Source of the DNA: an uncultured Bacteroides sp.
Lineage (GTDB): Bacteria > Bacteroidota > Bacteroidia > Bacteroidales > Bacteroidaceae
Direction of reading: 5' to 3'
Assembly (NCBI GenBank): GCA_902388495.1
Contig: CABMPP010000001.1
Coordinates: 62,001-126,000 of the forward strand
Length of the DNA: 64,000 bases
In this document: one piece after another, positions 53,105 to 61,091 of the stretch
Position numbering within the stretch: position 1 is the stretch's first letter
Layout: each line of letters starts with the position of its first letter
Position numbers and translations under genes: made by a program
The notes under the pieces: generated by a model
What the model was told of the DNA's origin: nothing
The model's input: only the letters and a program-made list of their open reading frames with translations
The model's database searches: none

Positions 53105-56100
53105 ATGATGCAATTCAGCAGTAAATGGAAAGTCGGGGCAGCAGCGCTCCTTTGGATGTTATCGTCCGTGGACGGACAAGCGCAAATAGTGAAGCACGAG
53201 CGCCTGCTCTCCTTCGAAGACCCGCAAGTCCCCACGTTTATCACCGCAACCGATGCACAGCTCGGCATCAGCGACGAACATTACAGAGACGGTGAACACA
53301 GCCTGAGCTGGACTTTCGAGCCGGGTGCCGTCCTCTCCATCAAGAAAGACCTCAAGTTCGAGAAGAAAGACCCTACGGGCGTGGACACTTACCTTTCCGC
53401 CTTCATCGTATGGGTGTACAACGAGCAGGCACAGGACAAAACAATCGAGTTCGAGTTCCTGAAAGACGGGAAGCGATGCACCTCCTTCCCCTTCGGCATC
53501 AATTTCACCGGTTGGCGCGGAGCCTGGGTGTGCTACGAACGCGACATGCAAGGCACCCCGGAAGAAGGGATGAACGAAATCCGCATCGTTGCCCCCGACG
53601 TAGAAGGCAAGCTCTTCTTCGACCACATGCTCACTGCCAGCAAGGTCGACGCCCGTCAGCAGACCGCCGACGTGCAGGTGCCCTTCGTAAACAAAGGTAC
53701 TACCAATCACTGGCTTGTAATCTACGAGCACTCCTTGTGGAAACCGGAGATTCCCCTGTCCCCCATCAACGAATCTCAGAAGCAAGATATAAAGACCATG
53801 GAGAAGCGCTTCCGCGACATGCTCTACACCCCTTCCCGGCTTACGGACAAGGAGATGGAAACCATCCGCACGAAGTACGACTTCTACAAGATAACGTATA
53901 AGAACGGCAAAGTGACCGGCCTTCCCGTTTACTTCGTCCGCCAGTCCGAGGCATACGAACGTCTGATTCCCAATTGGGACAAGGATATGTTCCCAAGGAT
54001 GGGCATAGAAATCAGCGAATACTTCAATCTGATGAAGCGCATTGCCACTGCCTACAACAATACGCAGGATGCCGCCTTGAGAGACGAGTTGAAGCAGAAG
54101 TTCCTTGCCATGTACGACAACATCACCGACCAGGGCGTAGCCTACGGCAGTTGCTGGGGAAACATCCACCACTACGGTTACAGCATGCGCGGCCTCTTCG
54201 TATCTTACTTCCTGATGAAGGACGTACTGCGCGATGCCGGCAAACTGGACGAAGCCGAACGCACGCTGAACTGGTACGCCATCACCAACGAGGTATATCC
54301 CAAGCCCACCGTCAACGGCATCGACATAGATACCTTCAACACCAAGTTGCAAGGCCGCGTCGCCAGCATCCTCATCATGGAAGATACGCCGGAGAAGCTG
54401 CAATACCTGCGTTCCTTCTCCCGCTGGCTGGACTACGGCTGTCGTCCTGCACCGGGATTGGCCGGTTCGTTCAAGTCGGACGGCGCCTGCTTCCACCACT
54501 GCAATGCCTACCCTGCCTATGCCGTAGGCGGACTGGACGGTGCCACGAACATGATTTATCTGCTGAGCGGCACCGAATTCAAACTGTCGGAGTTCGCCCA
54601 TCAGACGGTGAAGAACGTGCTACTCACCATGCGCTTCTACTGCAACCTGAAGCAATGGTCGCTCTCCATGTCCGGCCGTCATCCCAACGGCGGGGGCGAA
54701 CTGATTCCTATCCAATATGCCACGATGGCCATTGCCGGAACTCCGGACGGCAAGCAGAAGTACGACCCGGATATGGCTGCCGCCTACCTGCGCCTGGTTT
54801 CCTATAACGAAACGCCTGCTCAGGATGCTCCCGAATATCTTCCGAAAGCTTCTGCCCGTCATGAAATGGAGATGAAGCGCCTGCTCGAAGCACAAGGCTT
54901 CCGTCCCGAACCCGACCCGCAAGGCAACCTGGCACTGGGTTACGGCTGCGTGTCCGTACAGCGCCGTGACAACTGGGCGGCCGTAGTACGCGGACATTCC
55001 CGCTACCTCTGGGCTGCCGAACACTACCTGCCTGCCAACTTCTACGGCCGCTACCTGGCACACGGCAGTATGCAGATCTTGACCGGAAAACCCGATGAAA
55101 TGGTCACTTTTGCCACCAGTGGCTGGCAAGAAGCGGGTTTCGACTGGAACCGCATCCCCGGTGTAACCAGCATCCACCTGCCCTTCGACCAGCTGCGTGC
55201 CCGCGTGCTCAATGTAGATGTTTTCTCCGGTATGGAAGAAATGCTCTACTCTGACGAAGCCTTTGCGGGCGGTTTGTCCCAAGGCCGGTTGAACGGTAAC
55301 TTCGGAATGAAGCTGCACGAACACGATAAGTACAACGGTTCCCACCGCGCCCGCAAGTCTTTCCACTTCTTCGGCGGCACCATCGTTTGCCTCGGCACGG
55401 ACATCGAGAACCTGAACACGGAATATCCCACGGAAACCACCGTCTTCCAGCTTGCCGCCCTTACTCCCGAGACGCACCAATACTGGGATGCTTATCAGAG
55501 CGACGGTCAGACTTACATCGACCCGAACGGCGTAGGCTATTACATCTCCAAAGCCTCCATGCGCGATGCGAAATACGAAAAGAACTTCCCGCAAGTCACC
55601 GTGGGCGAGCGTAGCACCAAGCCTACTTCCGGCGATTGGGTATCTCTCGTCCTGCAACACGGCAAGGCTCCGAAAGGCGCTTCTTATGAATATGCCGTAT
55701 TGCCCCGCACCGATGCCGCCTCTTTGAAGGCTTTCGCCAAGAAGCCCACTTACAAGATTCTCCAGCAAGACCGCAATGCCCACATCGTCCGTTCCCTGCC
55801 GGAGCACCTGACCTCATACGTCTTGTTCGAAACCCCGCAGGCACTTCCTGCCGACGGTCTGTTGCAGAAAGCCGATACTTCCTGCCTCGTCATGATACGC
55901 GAGGACAAGGACAAGCTCCTGCTCACCGTCTCTCAGCCGGACCTTGCCTTGTATCGCGGTCCCAGCGACGAAGCCTTCGACAAAGACGGCAAGCGCATCG
56001 AACGCAGCATCTACTCCCGTCCGTGGATAGACAACGAAAGTGGTGAGATCCCCGTAACCGTTACCCTGAAGGGTGAGTGGCAGCTTGCCGAGACACCTTA

Positions 56101-56194
56101 CTGTAAGCTTGTATCGGCAGATAAGAAGCAAACCGTATTGCGCTTCACTTGCCGGGATGCAGCAAGCTTTGATGTAGAGTTGAGGAAGAAATAA
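53105..56194 (+). CDS. PL8 family chondroitin-sulfate-type lyase
   Basis: A 1029-residue secreted lyase, the usual size for chondroitinase ABC enzymes. The N-terminal carbohydrate-binding jelly roll (~25-210, [15 protein letters not shown]) is followed by the alpha/alpha toroid with [22 protein letters not shown] (~461-481; His and Tyr of the active site), the Arg in [12 protein letters not shown], then the beta-sandwich domains. It cuts chondroitin or dermatan sulfate by elimination. No SusC/D, sulfatase or GH88 gene is beside it, so it is an orphan lyase of a larger glycosaminoglycan system elsewhere. An ATG one codon later is an equally possible start. Confidence 0.93.
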   Translation: MMQFSSKWKVGAAALLWMLSSVDGQAQIVKHERLLSFEDPQVPTFITATDAQLGISDEHYRDGEHSLSWTFEPGAVLSIKKDLKFEKKDPTGVDTYLSAFIVWVYNEQAQDKTIEFEFLKDGKRCTSFPFGINFTGWRGAWVCYERDMQGTPEEGMNEIRIVAPDVEGKLFFDHMLTASKVDARQQTADVQVPFVNKGTTNHWLVIYEHSLWKPEIPLSPINESQKQDIKTMEKRFRDMLYTPSRLTDKEMETIRTKYDFYKITYKNGKVTGLPVYFVRQSEAYERLIPNWDKDMFPRMGIEISEYFNLMKRIATAYNNTQDAALRDELKQKFLAMYDNITDQGVAYGSCWGNIHHYGYSMRGLFVSYFLMKDVLRDAGKLDEAERTLNWYAITNEVYPKPTVNGIDIDTFNTKLQGRVASILIMEDTPEKLQYLRSFSRWLDYGCRPAPGLAGSFKSDGACFHHCNAYPAYAVGGLDGATNMIYLLSGTEFKLSEFAHQTVKNVLLTMRFYCNLKQWSLSMSGRHPNGGGELIPIQYATMAIAGTPDGKQKYDPDMAAAYLRLVSYNETPAQDAPEYLPKASARHEMEMKRLLEAQGFRPEPDPQGNLALGYGCVSVQRRDNWAAVVRGHSRYLWAAEHYLPANFYGRYLAHGSMQILTGKPDEMVTFATSGWQEAGFDWNRIPGVTSIHLPFDQLRARVLNVDVFSGMEEMLYSDEAFAGGLSQGRLNGNFGMKLHEHDKYNGSHRARKSFHFFGGTIVCLGTDIENLNTEYPTETTVFQLAALTPETHQYWDAYQSDGQTYIDPNGVGYYISKASMRDAKYEKNFPQVTVGERSTKPTSGDWVSLVLQHGKAPKGASYEYAVLPRTDAASLKAFAKKPTYKILQQDRNAHIVRSLPEHLTSYVLFETPQALPADGLLQKADTSCLVMIREDKDKLLLTVSQPDLALYRGPSDEAFDKDGKRIERSIYSRPWIDNESGEIPVTVTLKGEWQLAETPYCKLVSADKKQTVLRFTCRDAASFDVELRKK

Positions 56195-56195
56195 C

Positions 56196-56452
56196 CTTAA
56201 CGGCTGTTGCAGTATACCTTAGCGGTTATTACTCTATATCTTAGCCCTGATCACATTACTATTTAGCATACAGAAGATCCCCATGCTTTTTTCGAAAACA
56301 TGGGGATCTTTTATACTATAACACCCGGATCTTTTACCCCAAAAGATGGGGATGTTTTGGGGTAAAACACCCGGATGTTTTGGGTGCTAAGTCCTGATGT
56401 GATGTACGCTAAGTCCCGGCAGGATGTAACCTGACTTCCAATGCGCATCACG
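56196..56452. repeat. Degenerate 22-23 bp phased array downstream of the PL8 gene
   Basis: Series of phased blocks: CTTA(A/G) or TTTAG at 56196, 56218, 56240 and 56262 (22 nt); CCAT/GGAT at 56281, 56304, 56327, 56350 and 56373 (23 nt); CTAAG/CTGAC at 56387, 56409 and 56431 (22 nt). Neighbouring units pair with each other: 56275-56285 with 56299-56309 (11 bp, a likely terminator) and 56332-56344 with 56355-56367 (13 bp). It fills almost the whole 327-bp gap between PL8 and the dus gene. Confidence 0.78.
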
Positions 56453-56521
56453 CAAGGTCTTGACTTCTTGTCTTTATGAATCTTATGTGTCCGGCGGCCG
56501 GAGTAAGTAGCCGCCTTATTC

Positions 56522-57469
56522 TCAGTAAGAACCGAGCAGATTGCTGACAGCTGCCTGATAATTCGCCAGCTTGCTCGTCTTGTGGATTGTCTTCTTCGCT
56601 TTCCGGTCTCCGTCCGGCAACAGATATTCCCAGAAGCTTTTCATCTTCATCAGCAGTTGCACTTCTCCGCCTTGCAGCAGTTCCTGGTAGTTGTTGAATA
56701 CCTCGGCGTGCAGTTGCCCCACCTTTTTAGCCATTTCATCGGAAGAAATCGGCTTTCCCTGCCGGTACTCCATGGCCAGGGCAGGATTGGCAAGCAGTCC
56801 GCGGCCGATAACGATGCCTGCCAGCCGGGGGAAGCGTGCTGTGATGGATTGTATATCTTCCGGCGTATGCAGATCTCCATTGTAAAGCAGCGGTTTGTTG
56901 CATTCCTGGTAGAAGGCCTCGAAGCCGTTCAGGTCTACTTCTCCTTTGTACTGTTGTTTTCCCAGGCGGGGATGGAGGATGATGTGCGATAGGGGGAGCT
57001 CGTTGAACAGAGGTAGCAGGGCAAGACACTCTTCGGCATTGTCCCAACCCAATCTCAGTTTGACGGAGAAACGGATGTCGGGATGCTTCTCGACGGCATT
57101 GGTCAGGAGGGCTTTTACCTCTTCGGGATAGGGCAGCATGCCTGCACCGTTGTGCCGTCGGGCTAACATGGGGAAGGGACAGCCCAGATTTATGTCCACT
57201 TCTTTGTACTCTTTTTCGATGAAAAGGGTCATTATTTGTTCTAACTTGTCCACTTCCGGCGCAATGAGCTGTGGTATCAGGTGCAAGCCTTGATTATGGC
57301 TTGGGTCGATGTCGCGGATGTCTTTCCGCCGTATCTCTCCACGCTCTACGCGCACGAAAGGGGAATAATAAGTCTCGATGCCCCCGAAGATGCGGGCATG
57401 TGCCTGCCGGTAGATGGCGTCGGTGTATCCTTGCAGCGGGGCGAAGTGTATGATTGTGTTCTCGTTCAT
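56522..57469 (-). CDS. dus: tRNA-dihydrouridine synthase
   Basis: A 315-residue flavin enzyme that reduces uridine in tRNA D-loops. It shows the opening IHFAPLQGYTD, the FMN-binding TIM barrel, and the catalytic cysteine C97 in INLGCPFPMLARRHNGAGML's first part; the later LYNGDLHTPEDI and GIVIGRGLLANPAL are typical. It is the truncated-type Dus common in Bacteroidetes; the specific position modified is not evident. It starts 20 bp after the GH43-like gene on the same strand, so read-through is likely. A TATCTTTG (minus strand, 57475-57482) lies only 5 nt before the ATG. Confidence 0.93.
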   Translation of the reverse strand: MNENTIIHFAPLQGYTDAIYRQAHARIFGGIETYYSPFVRVERGEIRRKDIRDIDPSHNQGLHLIPQLIAPEVDKLEQIMTLFIEKEYKEVDINLGCPFPMLARRHNGAGMLPYPEEVKALLTNAVEKHPDIRFSVKLRLGWDNAEECLALLPLFNELPLSHIILHPRLGKQQYKGEVDLNGFEAFYQECNKPLLYNGDLHTPEDIQSITARFPRLAGIVIGRGLLANPALAMEYRQGKPISSDEMAKKVGQLHAEVFNNYQELLQGGEVQLLMKMKSFWEYLLPDGDRKAKKTIHKTSKLANYQAAVSNLLGSY

Positions 57470-57489
57470 GGCTGCAAAGATAGGGATTT

Positions 57490-58623
57490 TTATTTCTTGT
57501 CTTGTATGGGAATCACCATATTCCAGGAGCGGGAAGCATTCTCGAATCCTCCGGGGCCGTCCATGGTGGCAAAGAAGATGTAGGCAGGCTTACCGTCTTC
57601 GAAGAAGATGAAGGGGCGTTCCAGTTGTCCTTGCATCTCCACCCGGCCGTCTTCCCACTCTACGGTACGCGAGTAGGCTTTCGGGTCTTTGTCTACCGTC
57701 CAACGGATGCCGTCTTTGGAGTGTGCCATGACGCCGCCGCCCTGTTCGCCGGTAAACTTGGCTACGTGGTCTTTGAAGATGGCATGATAGCCGTCTGCAT
57801 CTTTCCACAAGAAAGGGTCTTCGGCTTCGCCTTGGCCGTCTACCTCAAAGATAGGTCGGTCGTTGTTCAGCACTTGGTAAGGGCCTTCGATGCAGGGTGC
57901 GTAAGCCATTCCGAGGCTCATGGCCGAGTGCATGGGGCCGTCGAGGTAGTGGCGTCCTTTGAATATCATCATTACGGAGCCGTCTTCTTGCACAAAGGGA
58001 GAGGGGTTCGATGTGAGGAAGCTGTAGAAGGTGTTGGGTTTGGTCTTCAGGATAGGCTCGTCCTGGCGCTTCCAGGGGCCGTAGGGAGAATCGGCAACAG
58101 CCAGTCCGATGCGCTTGTTGGAGCGGGCAACGGTGCACCAGGGGCTGTCCAGGGTGAGTTGCTCGTAAGTAGGGTCGGCAAAGGGGTGGGTGGAGCCCAT
58201 GTAGATGAGGTAGTACTTGCCGTTCTGTTTCAGTATGCGGGGGTTGTGCGTAGAGCGTCCGTCCCAATATTGCGCGCCGCGGGCGGGCAGTGCTACGTCG
58301 CTGAAGCGGTAAGGGCCTTGCGGCACGTCGGCTACGGCATGTACTATCTCGGAAGCTACCATCCATCCCGGATGGAACGGCAGCGTTTTGGGGAAGCGCG
58401 AAACAAACATGTGGTACTTTCCGTCTTCGCCTTTCACCACCGAACTGCCCCACGTCCAGTAGCCTTCGGACTCGAAAGCCGGCGTGCGGGGTGCTTTGCC
58501 CAAGCGATGAAACAACGGGTTGGCTGATGTCTGTTTCAGTTCCACCAGGTTCTCTATTTTCTGTGCGGATGCCGTCAAGGGTAGGAGGGCGGCAAGGAGG
58601 AGGAATAAGTGGTATCTTTTCAT
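57490..58623 (-). CDS. GH43-like five-bladed propeller glycoside hydrolase
   Basis: A 377-residue secreted protein (signal peptide ending LTASAQ). The repeated blade motifs GYWTWGSSVVKGEDGKYHMFVSRF, THNPRILKQNGKYYLIYMG, NPSPFVQEDGSVMMIFKGR and AEDPFLWKDADGYHAIFKDH are those of the GH43/GH117-type propeller superfamily. The aspartate/glutamate residues in these motifs are candidate catalytic residues, but I cannot place it in one family, and the substrate is unknown. An in-frame ATG at 58659 lies upstream of the predicted transcription start (about 58653), so 58623 is the start. It is followed by dus in a likely two-gene operon. Confidence 0.75.
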   Translation of the reverse strand: MKRYHLFLLLAALLPLTASAQKIENLVELKQTSANPLFHRLGKAPRTPAFESEGYWTWGSSVVKGEDGKYHMFVSRFPKTLPFHPGWMVASEIVHAVADVPQGPYRFSDVALPARGAQYWDGRSTHNPRILKQNGKYYLIYMGSTHPFADPTYEQLTLDSPWCTVARSNKRIGLAVADSPYGPWKRQDEPILKTKPNTFYSFLTSNPSPFVQEDGSVMMIFKGRHYLDGPMHSAMSLGMAYAPCIEGPYQVLNNDRPIFEVDGQGEAEDPFLWKDADGYHAIFKDHVAKFTGEQGGGVMAHSKDGIRWTVDKDPKAYSRTVEWEDGRVEMQGQLERPFIFFEDGKPAYIFFATMDGPGGFENASRSWNMVIPIQDKK

Positions 58624-58656
58624 TGGAATGATGTTGTGAAGGTTATTAGACGCAGG

Positions 58657-58664
58657 CAAAGATA
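58657..58664 (-). promoter_or_regulatory. -7 element of the GH43-like/dus operon
   Basis: Minus-strand TATCTTTG, with the predicted start near 58653 and a leader of about 30 nt to the ATG at 58623. Confidence 0.6.
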
Positions 58665-58789
58665 ACCATTCTATTTATCCTCTGTACACCCTCTTGATTG
58701 TTCCGTACGAAAACAGCACCTATTCCGTATGATTATTGGTTCTCTGTTTTTATATTTGGTGTACAAAACTGAAAATAATCTTTTGGAAG

Positions 58790-58820
58790 TTGCTCAACTG
58801 ATAAACTCTTTATATCTTTG
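58790..58820 (+). promoter_or_regulatory. Promoter of the toxin-antitoxin pair with almost no leader
   Basis: The -7 element TATCTTTG is at 58813-58820, and TTGC at 58790-58793 is at the right place for the -33 element. The predicted start at about 58824 touches the toxin ATG at 58825. Confidence 0.65.
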
Positions 58821-58824
58821 CTGC

Positions 58825-59166
58825 ATGAGCAGAAAGATAATAGCATACGAAAACTACTATAAAAACTTTTTTGATACCTTAGACAAAGGCACACAGGAGA
58901 AAGTTTTATATGGTTTGCTCTTATTGAAAACTCAAGATAGACTACCGGCTAAATATGTGAAGTTCCTCAAAGATGGTTTATATGAGTTAAGAATAGAGTG
59001 GCAAAGTAATATTTATCGGATTTTCTTTTGTTATGATGAAGGGAGCATTGTGATATTGTTCAACGGCTTTCAGAAGAAAACGCAGAAGACACCCGATAGA
59101 GAGATAGATAAAGCATTGAAACTAAAGAAAGAATATTATGAGCGAAAAAGAACTAAAGATGTTTGA
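58825..59166 (+). CDS. HigB/RelE-like toxin (phage Gp49-like, type II)
   Basis: A 113-residue RelE-superfamily mRNA interferase-like toxin. Its core is YKNFFDTLDKGTQEKVLYGLLLLKTQDRLPAKYVKFLKDGLYELRI's ordered helices and then ELRIEWQSNIYRIFFCYDEGSIVILFNGFQKKTQKTP, the Gp49/HigB pattern. The basic tail (LKLKKEYYERKRTKD) may contact RNA. The XRE antitoxin gene overlaps its 3' end by 29 bp, the toxin-first order of HigBA modules. An in-frame ATG at 58729 would add 32 poorly conserved residues and lies before the promoter, so it is rejected. Confidence 0.88.
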   Translation: MSRKIIAYENYYKNFFDTLDKGTQEKVLYGLLLLKTQDRLPAKYVKFLKDGLYELRIEWQSNIYRIFFCYDEGSIVILFNGFQKKTQKTPDREIDKALKLKKEYYERKRTKDV

Positions 59167-59440
59167 TGTCGATGCGCAATTGGATGCTGCATTTGGCAGA
59201 GAAGGAACCCAAGAGCGTAGAGCTGCTGAGGATAGGGCTAATGCTTTCTTTACAGGGCAGATCATTGAAGAAGCAAGAAAGAAAGCAAATATGACGCAAG
59301 AGGAGCTTGCTGAAAAGATAGGTACGAATAAGTCTTATATTTCTCGAGTGGAAAAGGGCAGAACTGAGCCAAAGGTATCCACTTTCTATCGTATTGTTTC
59401 TGCGCTTGGGCTAAATGTTGAGCTAACTCCGGCTATGTGA
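59138..59440 (+). CDS. XRE-family antitoxin (HigA-like)
   Basis: A 100-residue antitoxin with a helix-turn-helix of the XRE/Cro type (~45-95: ARKKANMTQEELAEKIGTNKSYISRVEKG). The N-terminal part (~1-40) is likely the toxin-binding segment. It overlaps the toxin gene by 29 bp in another frame, ensuring coupled translation. It should neutralise the toxin and repress the shared promoter at 58813. A weak hairpin follows (59442-59449 with 59467-59474). Confidence 0.9.
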   Translation: MSEKELKMFDVDAQLDAAFGREGTQERRAAEDRANAFFTGQIIEEARKKANMTQEELAEKIGTNKSYISRVEKGRTEPKVSTFYRIVSALGLNVELTPAM

Positions 59441-59574
59441 TTTCCCTTTTGTTATTGTATATAAAGAAAGGGAAGAACCTCGCGGCCCCTCCCTCTCGTA
59501 CATATCAAATTGATTAAGGTCTATTTGATTCCTTTGATAATAAGGTTAGAAAAAATTGTGTCAGTACGTTTCTA

Positions 59575-61065
59575 TTAGTAACCTGCGTTGTTGGTCCATT
59601 GTGTCAGCTGAATTTGCTGATAAGGTATCGGGAAGTAATAGTGATTGTTGCTCTGGAAGGTAGAACCGCTCCAGGTTTCAGATCTTACTTCGCTTACCTT
59701 CTCCAGGCGAACCAGGTCGAACCAACGCTTCATTTCTGCGAAGAATTCCCAGCCACGTTCGTTGAATACAGCTGTTTCGAATGCAGTAGCATCAGTAGTC
59801 GTAGTCAACTGCTCCTTTGCGTAGCCAGCACGCTTTTGTACGGTCTGGATAGCTTCCAAAGCTTGTGAGTTTACGCTGTTGGTTGCGCGGGTAGAAGCTT
59901 CTGCGTACATCAACAATACATCTGCATAACGATAGATACAAGTGATACCGTTGGCTTGTGCACTCTTACCCGGAGCACCTTCGTCATAGTCGTAGTACTT
60001 GGAGATAGCGGGAAGTTTGTCGGCACTTTCCTTATAAGTGACGTGACCGTTTTTCGTGTCCCACTCCGTCATGTAGTTCCATGCCTTACGTGCATCGTCC
60101 GGATAGTTCAGGAAGAAGCTTTCATTGGCATAATAGTCAGACCAACCGGCGTTAGGGGCGAAATCGCTCGGATAGTATGATTTACCGTAGTTACTTGCAG
60201 TTTTCAATTTCGCACTGTGATGGATAGCGAACATTACTTCGTTGGCCTGTTCTTTATTGGCTTCTTTCCACAGTTCAGAGTATTCTTCTGTCAGGTGCAG
60301 ACCGGAATGATCAATAATATCTTTGGCTGCAGCAGCTGCCAATGAGTAATATTCTTGTCCTCTCTTAAGAGGCCAACCTGCCATAGTCATGTAAGCATCG
60401 GCAAGGCATGCTTCGGCTGCCCATTTGGAAGGAGTAGAGCTAAAGCCGGTGCGGCTCTTTGCTGGCAATAGTTCCACAGCTTTTTTCAAACTTGGGATAA
60501 CTGCTTGGTCGTAAATTTCTGCAACGGCAGTTCTCGGCATATAGGTAGAAGCATCTTCTTCTTTGAGGATCAAAGGTACATCACCGTACATGCGTACCAA
60601 GTAGAAATAAGAAAGTCCACGAAGGAAGTAAGCTTCTCCCAATACTTGTTCGAACTTCTTGGCTTGATCTGAGTTTTCCGGAAGCACTGTCTTGTTGATG
60701 AGCTTGTTGGAATTGTTAATAACAGTAAAGAAGAGCGACCATGTCGTATCAAAATCAGCAGTATTGGCTGTAATGCTTGGAGACAATCTGTAATAGTTTG
60801 CTAATTCATTGTTTGCCTTTGCTGCACGGTAGATGATGTCGTCTGAGCATACGTTTATACGTTGCAGACGGCAGTTGAAACCATAGTTACCATTCCACAG
60901 GTCGTTGTAGAGTGCTGTGGCGGCTTGTTGAATACCATTTAGGTCCATGCTGGCGATGTATTCTTCTTCAGTGATGAAGGATTGCGGCTCTTGTGTCAAG
61001 TCTACACAAGAAGTCGTCAGAAACATGCTGCTGGCGATTGTTGCTATATATGCTAATTTTTTCAT
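59575..61065 (-). CDS. SusD/RagB-family lipoprotein (SusD-3)
   Basis: A 496-residue SusD-like lipoprotein (C20 in FLTTSC, then VDLTQEPQSFITEEEY). The TPR part GEAYFLRGLSYFYLVRMYGDVPLIL, ADVLLMYAEASTRATNSVNSQALEAIQ's first half, FFAEMKRWFDLVRLEKV and HYYFPIPYQQIQL are family signatures. It is second in an operon with SusC-3 and unrelated in close sequence to SusD-1 and SusD-2. The frame has an ATG nine codons upstream (61092), which overlaps the susC-3 stop; 61065 starts the signal peptide. No third lipoprotein gene follows, and the toxin-antitoxin operon is convergent. The glycan is unknown. Confidence 0.94.
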   Translation of the reverse strand: MKKLAYIATIASSMFLTTSCVDLTQEPQSFITEEEYIASMDLNGIQQAATALYNDLWNGNYGFNCRLQRINVCSDDIIYRAAKANNELANYYRLSPSITANTADFDTTWSLFFTVINNSNKLINKTVLPENSDQAKKFEQVLGEAYFLRGLSYFYLVRMYGDVPLILKEEDASTYMPRTAVAEIYDQAVIPSLKKAVELLPAKSRTGFSSTPSKWAAEACLADAYMTMAGWPLKRGQEYYSLAAAAAKDIIDHSGLHLTEEYSELWKEANKEQANEVMFAIHHSAKLKTASNYGKSYYPSDFAPNAGWSDYYANESFFLNYPDDARKAWNYMTEWDTKNGHVTYKESADKLPAISKYYDYDEGAPGKSAQANGITCIYRYADVLLMYAEASTRATNSVNSQALEAIQTVQKRAGYAKEQLTTTTDATAFETAVFNERGWEFFAEMKRWFDLVRLEKVSEVRSETWSGSTFQSNNHYYFPIPYQQIQLTQWTNNAGY

Positions 61066-61091
61066 ATTATTCTTGTTTAAAAGGTAAATCA

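Noticed and set aside
53159..54601. Long open frame on the minus strand inside the PL8 gene
   Set aside because: It is a by-product of the strong codon bias of the PL8 gene; it has no signal, promoter or recognisable domain, and PL8 motifs on the plus strand are unambiguous. The same applies to the long antisense frames in the GH3, GH2 and lyase-GH88 genes.
57475..57482. Separate promoter for dus (TATCTTTG)
   Set aside because: It would start within 2-3 nt of the ATG and the gene already follows the GH43-like gene by 20 bp; co-transcription is more likely, so it is not listed as a feature.
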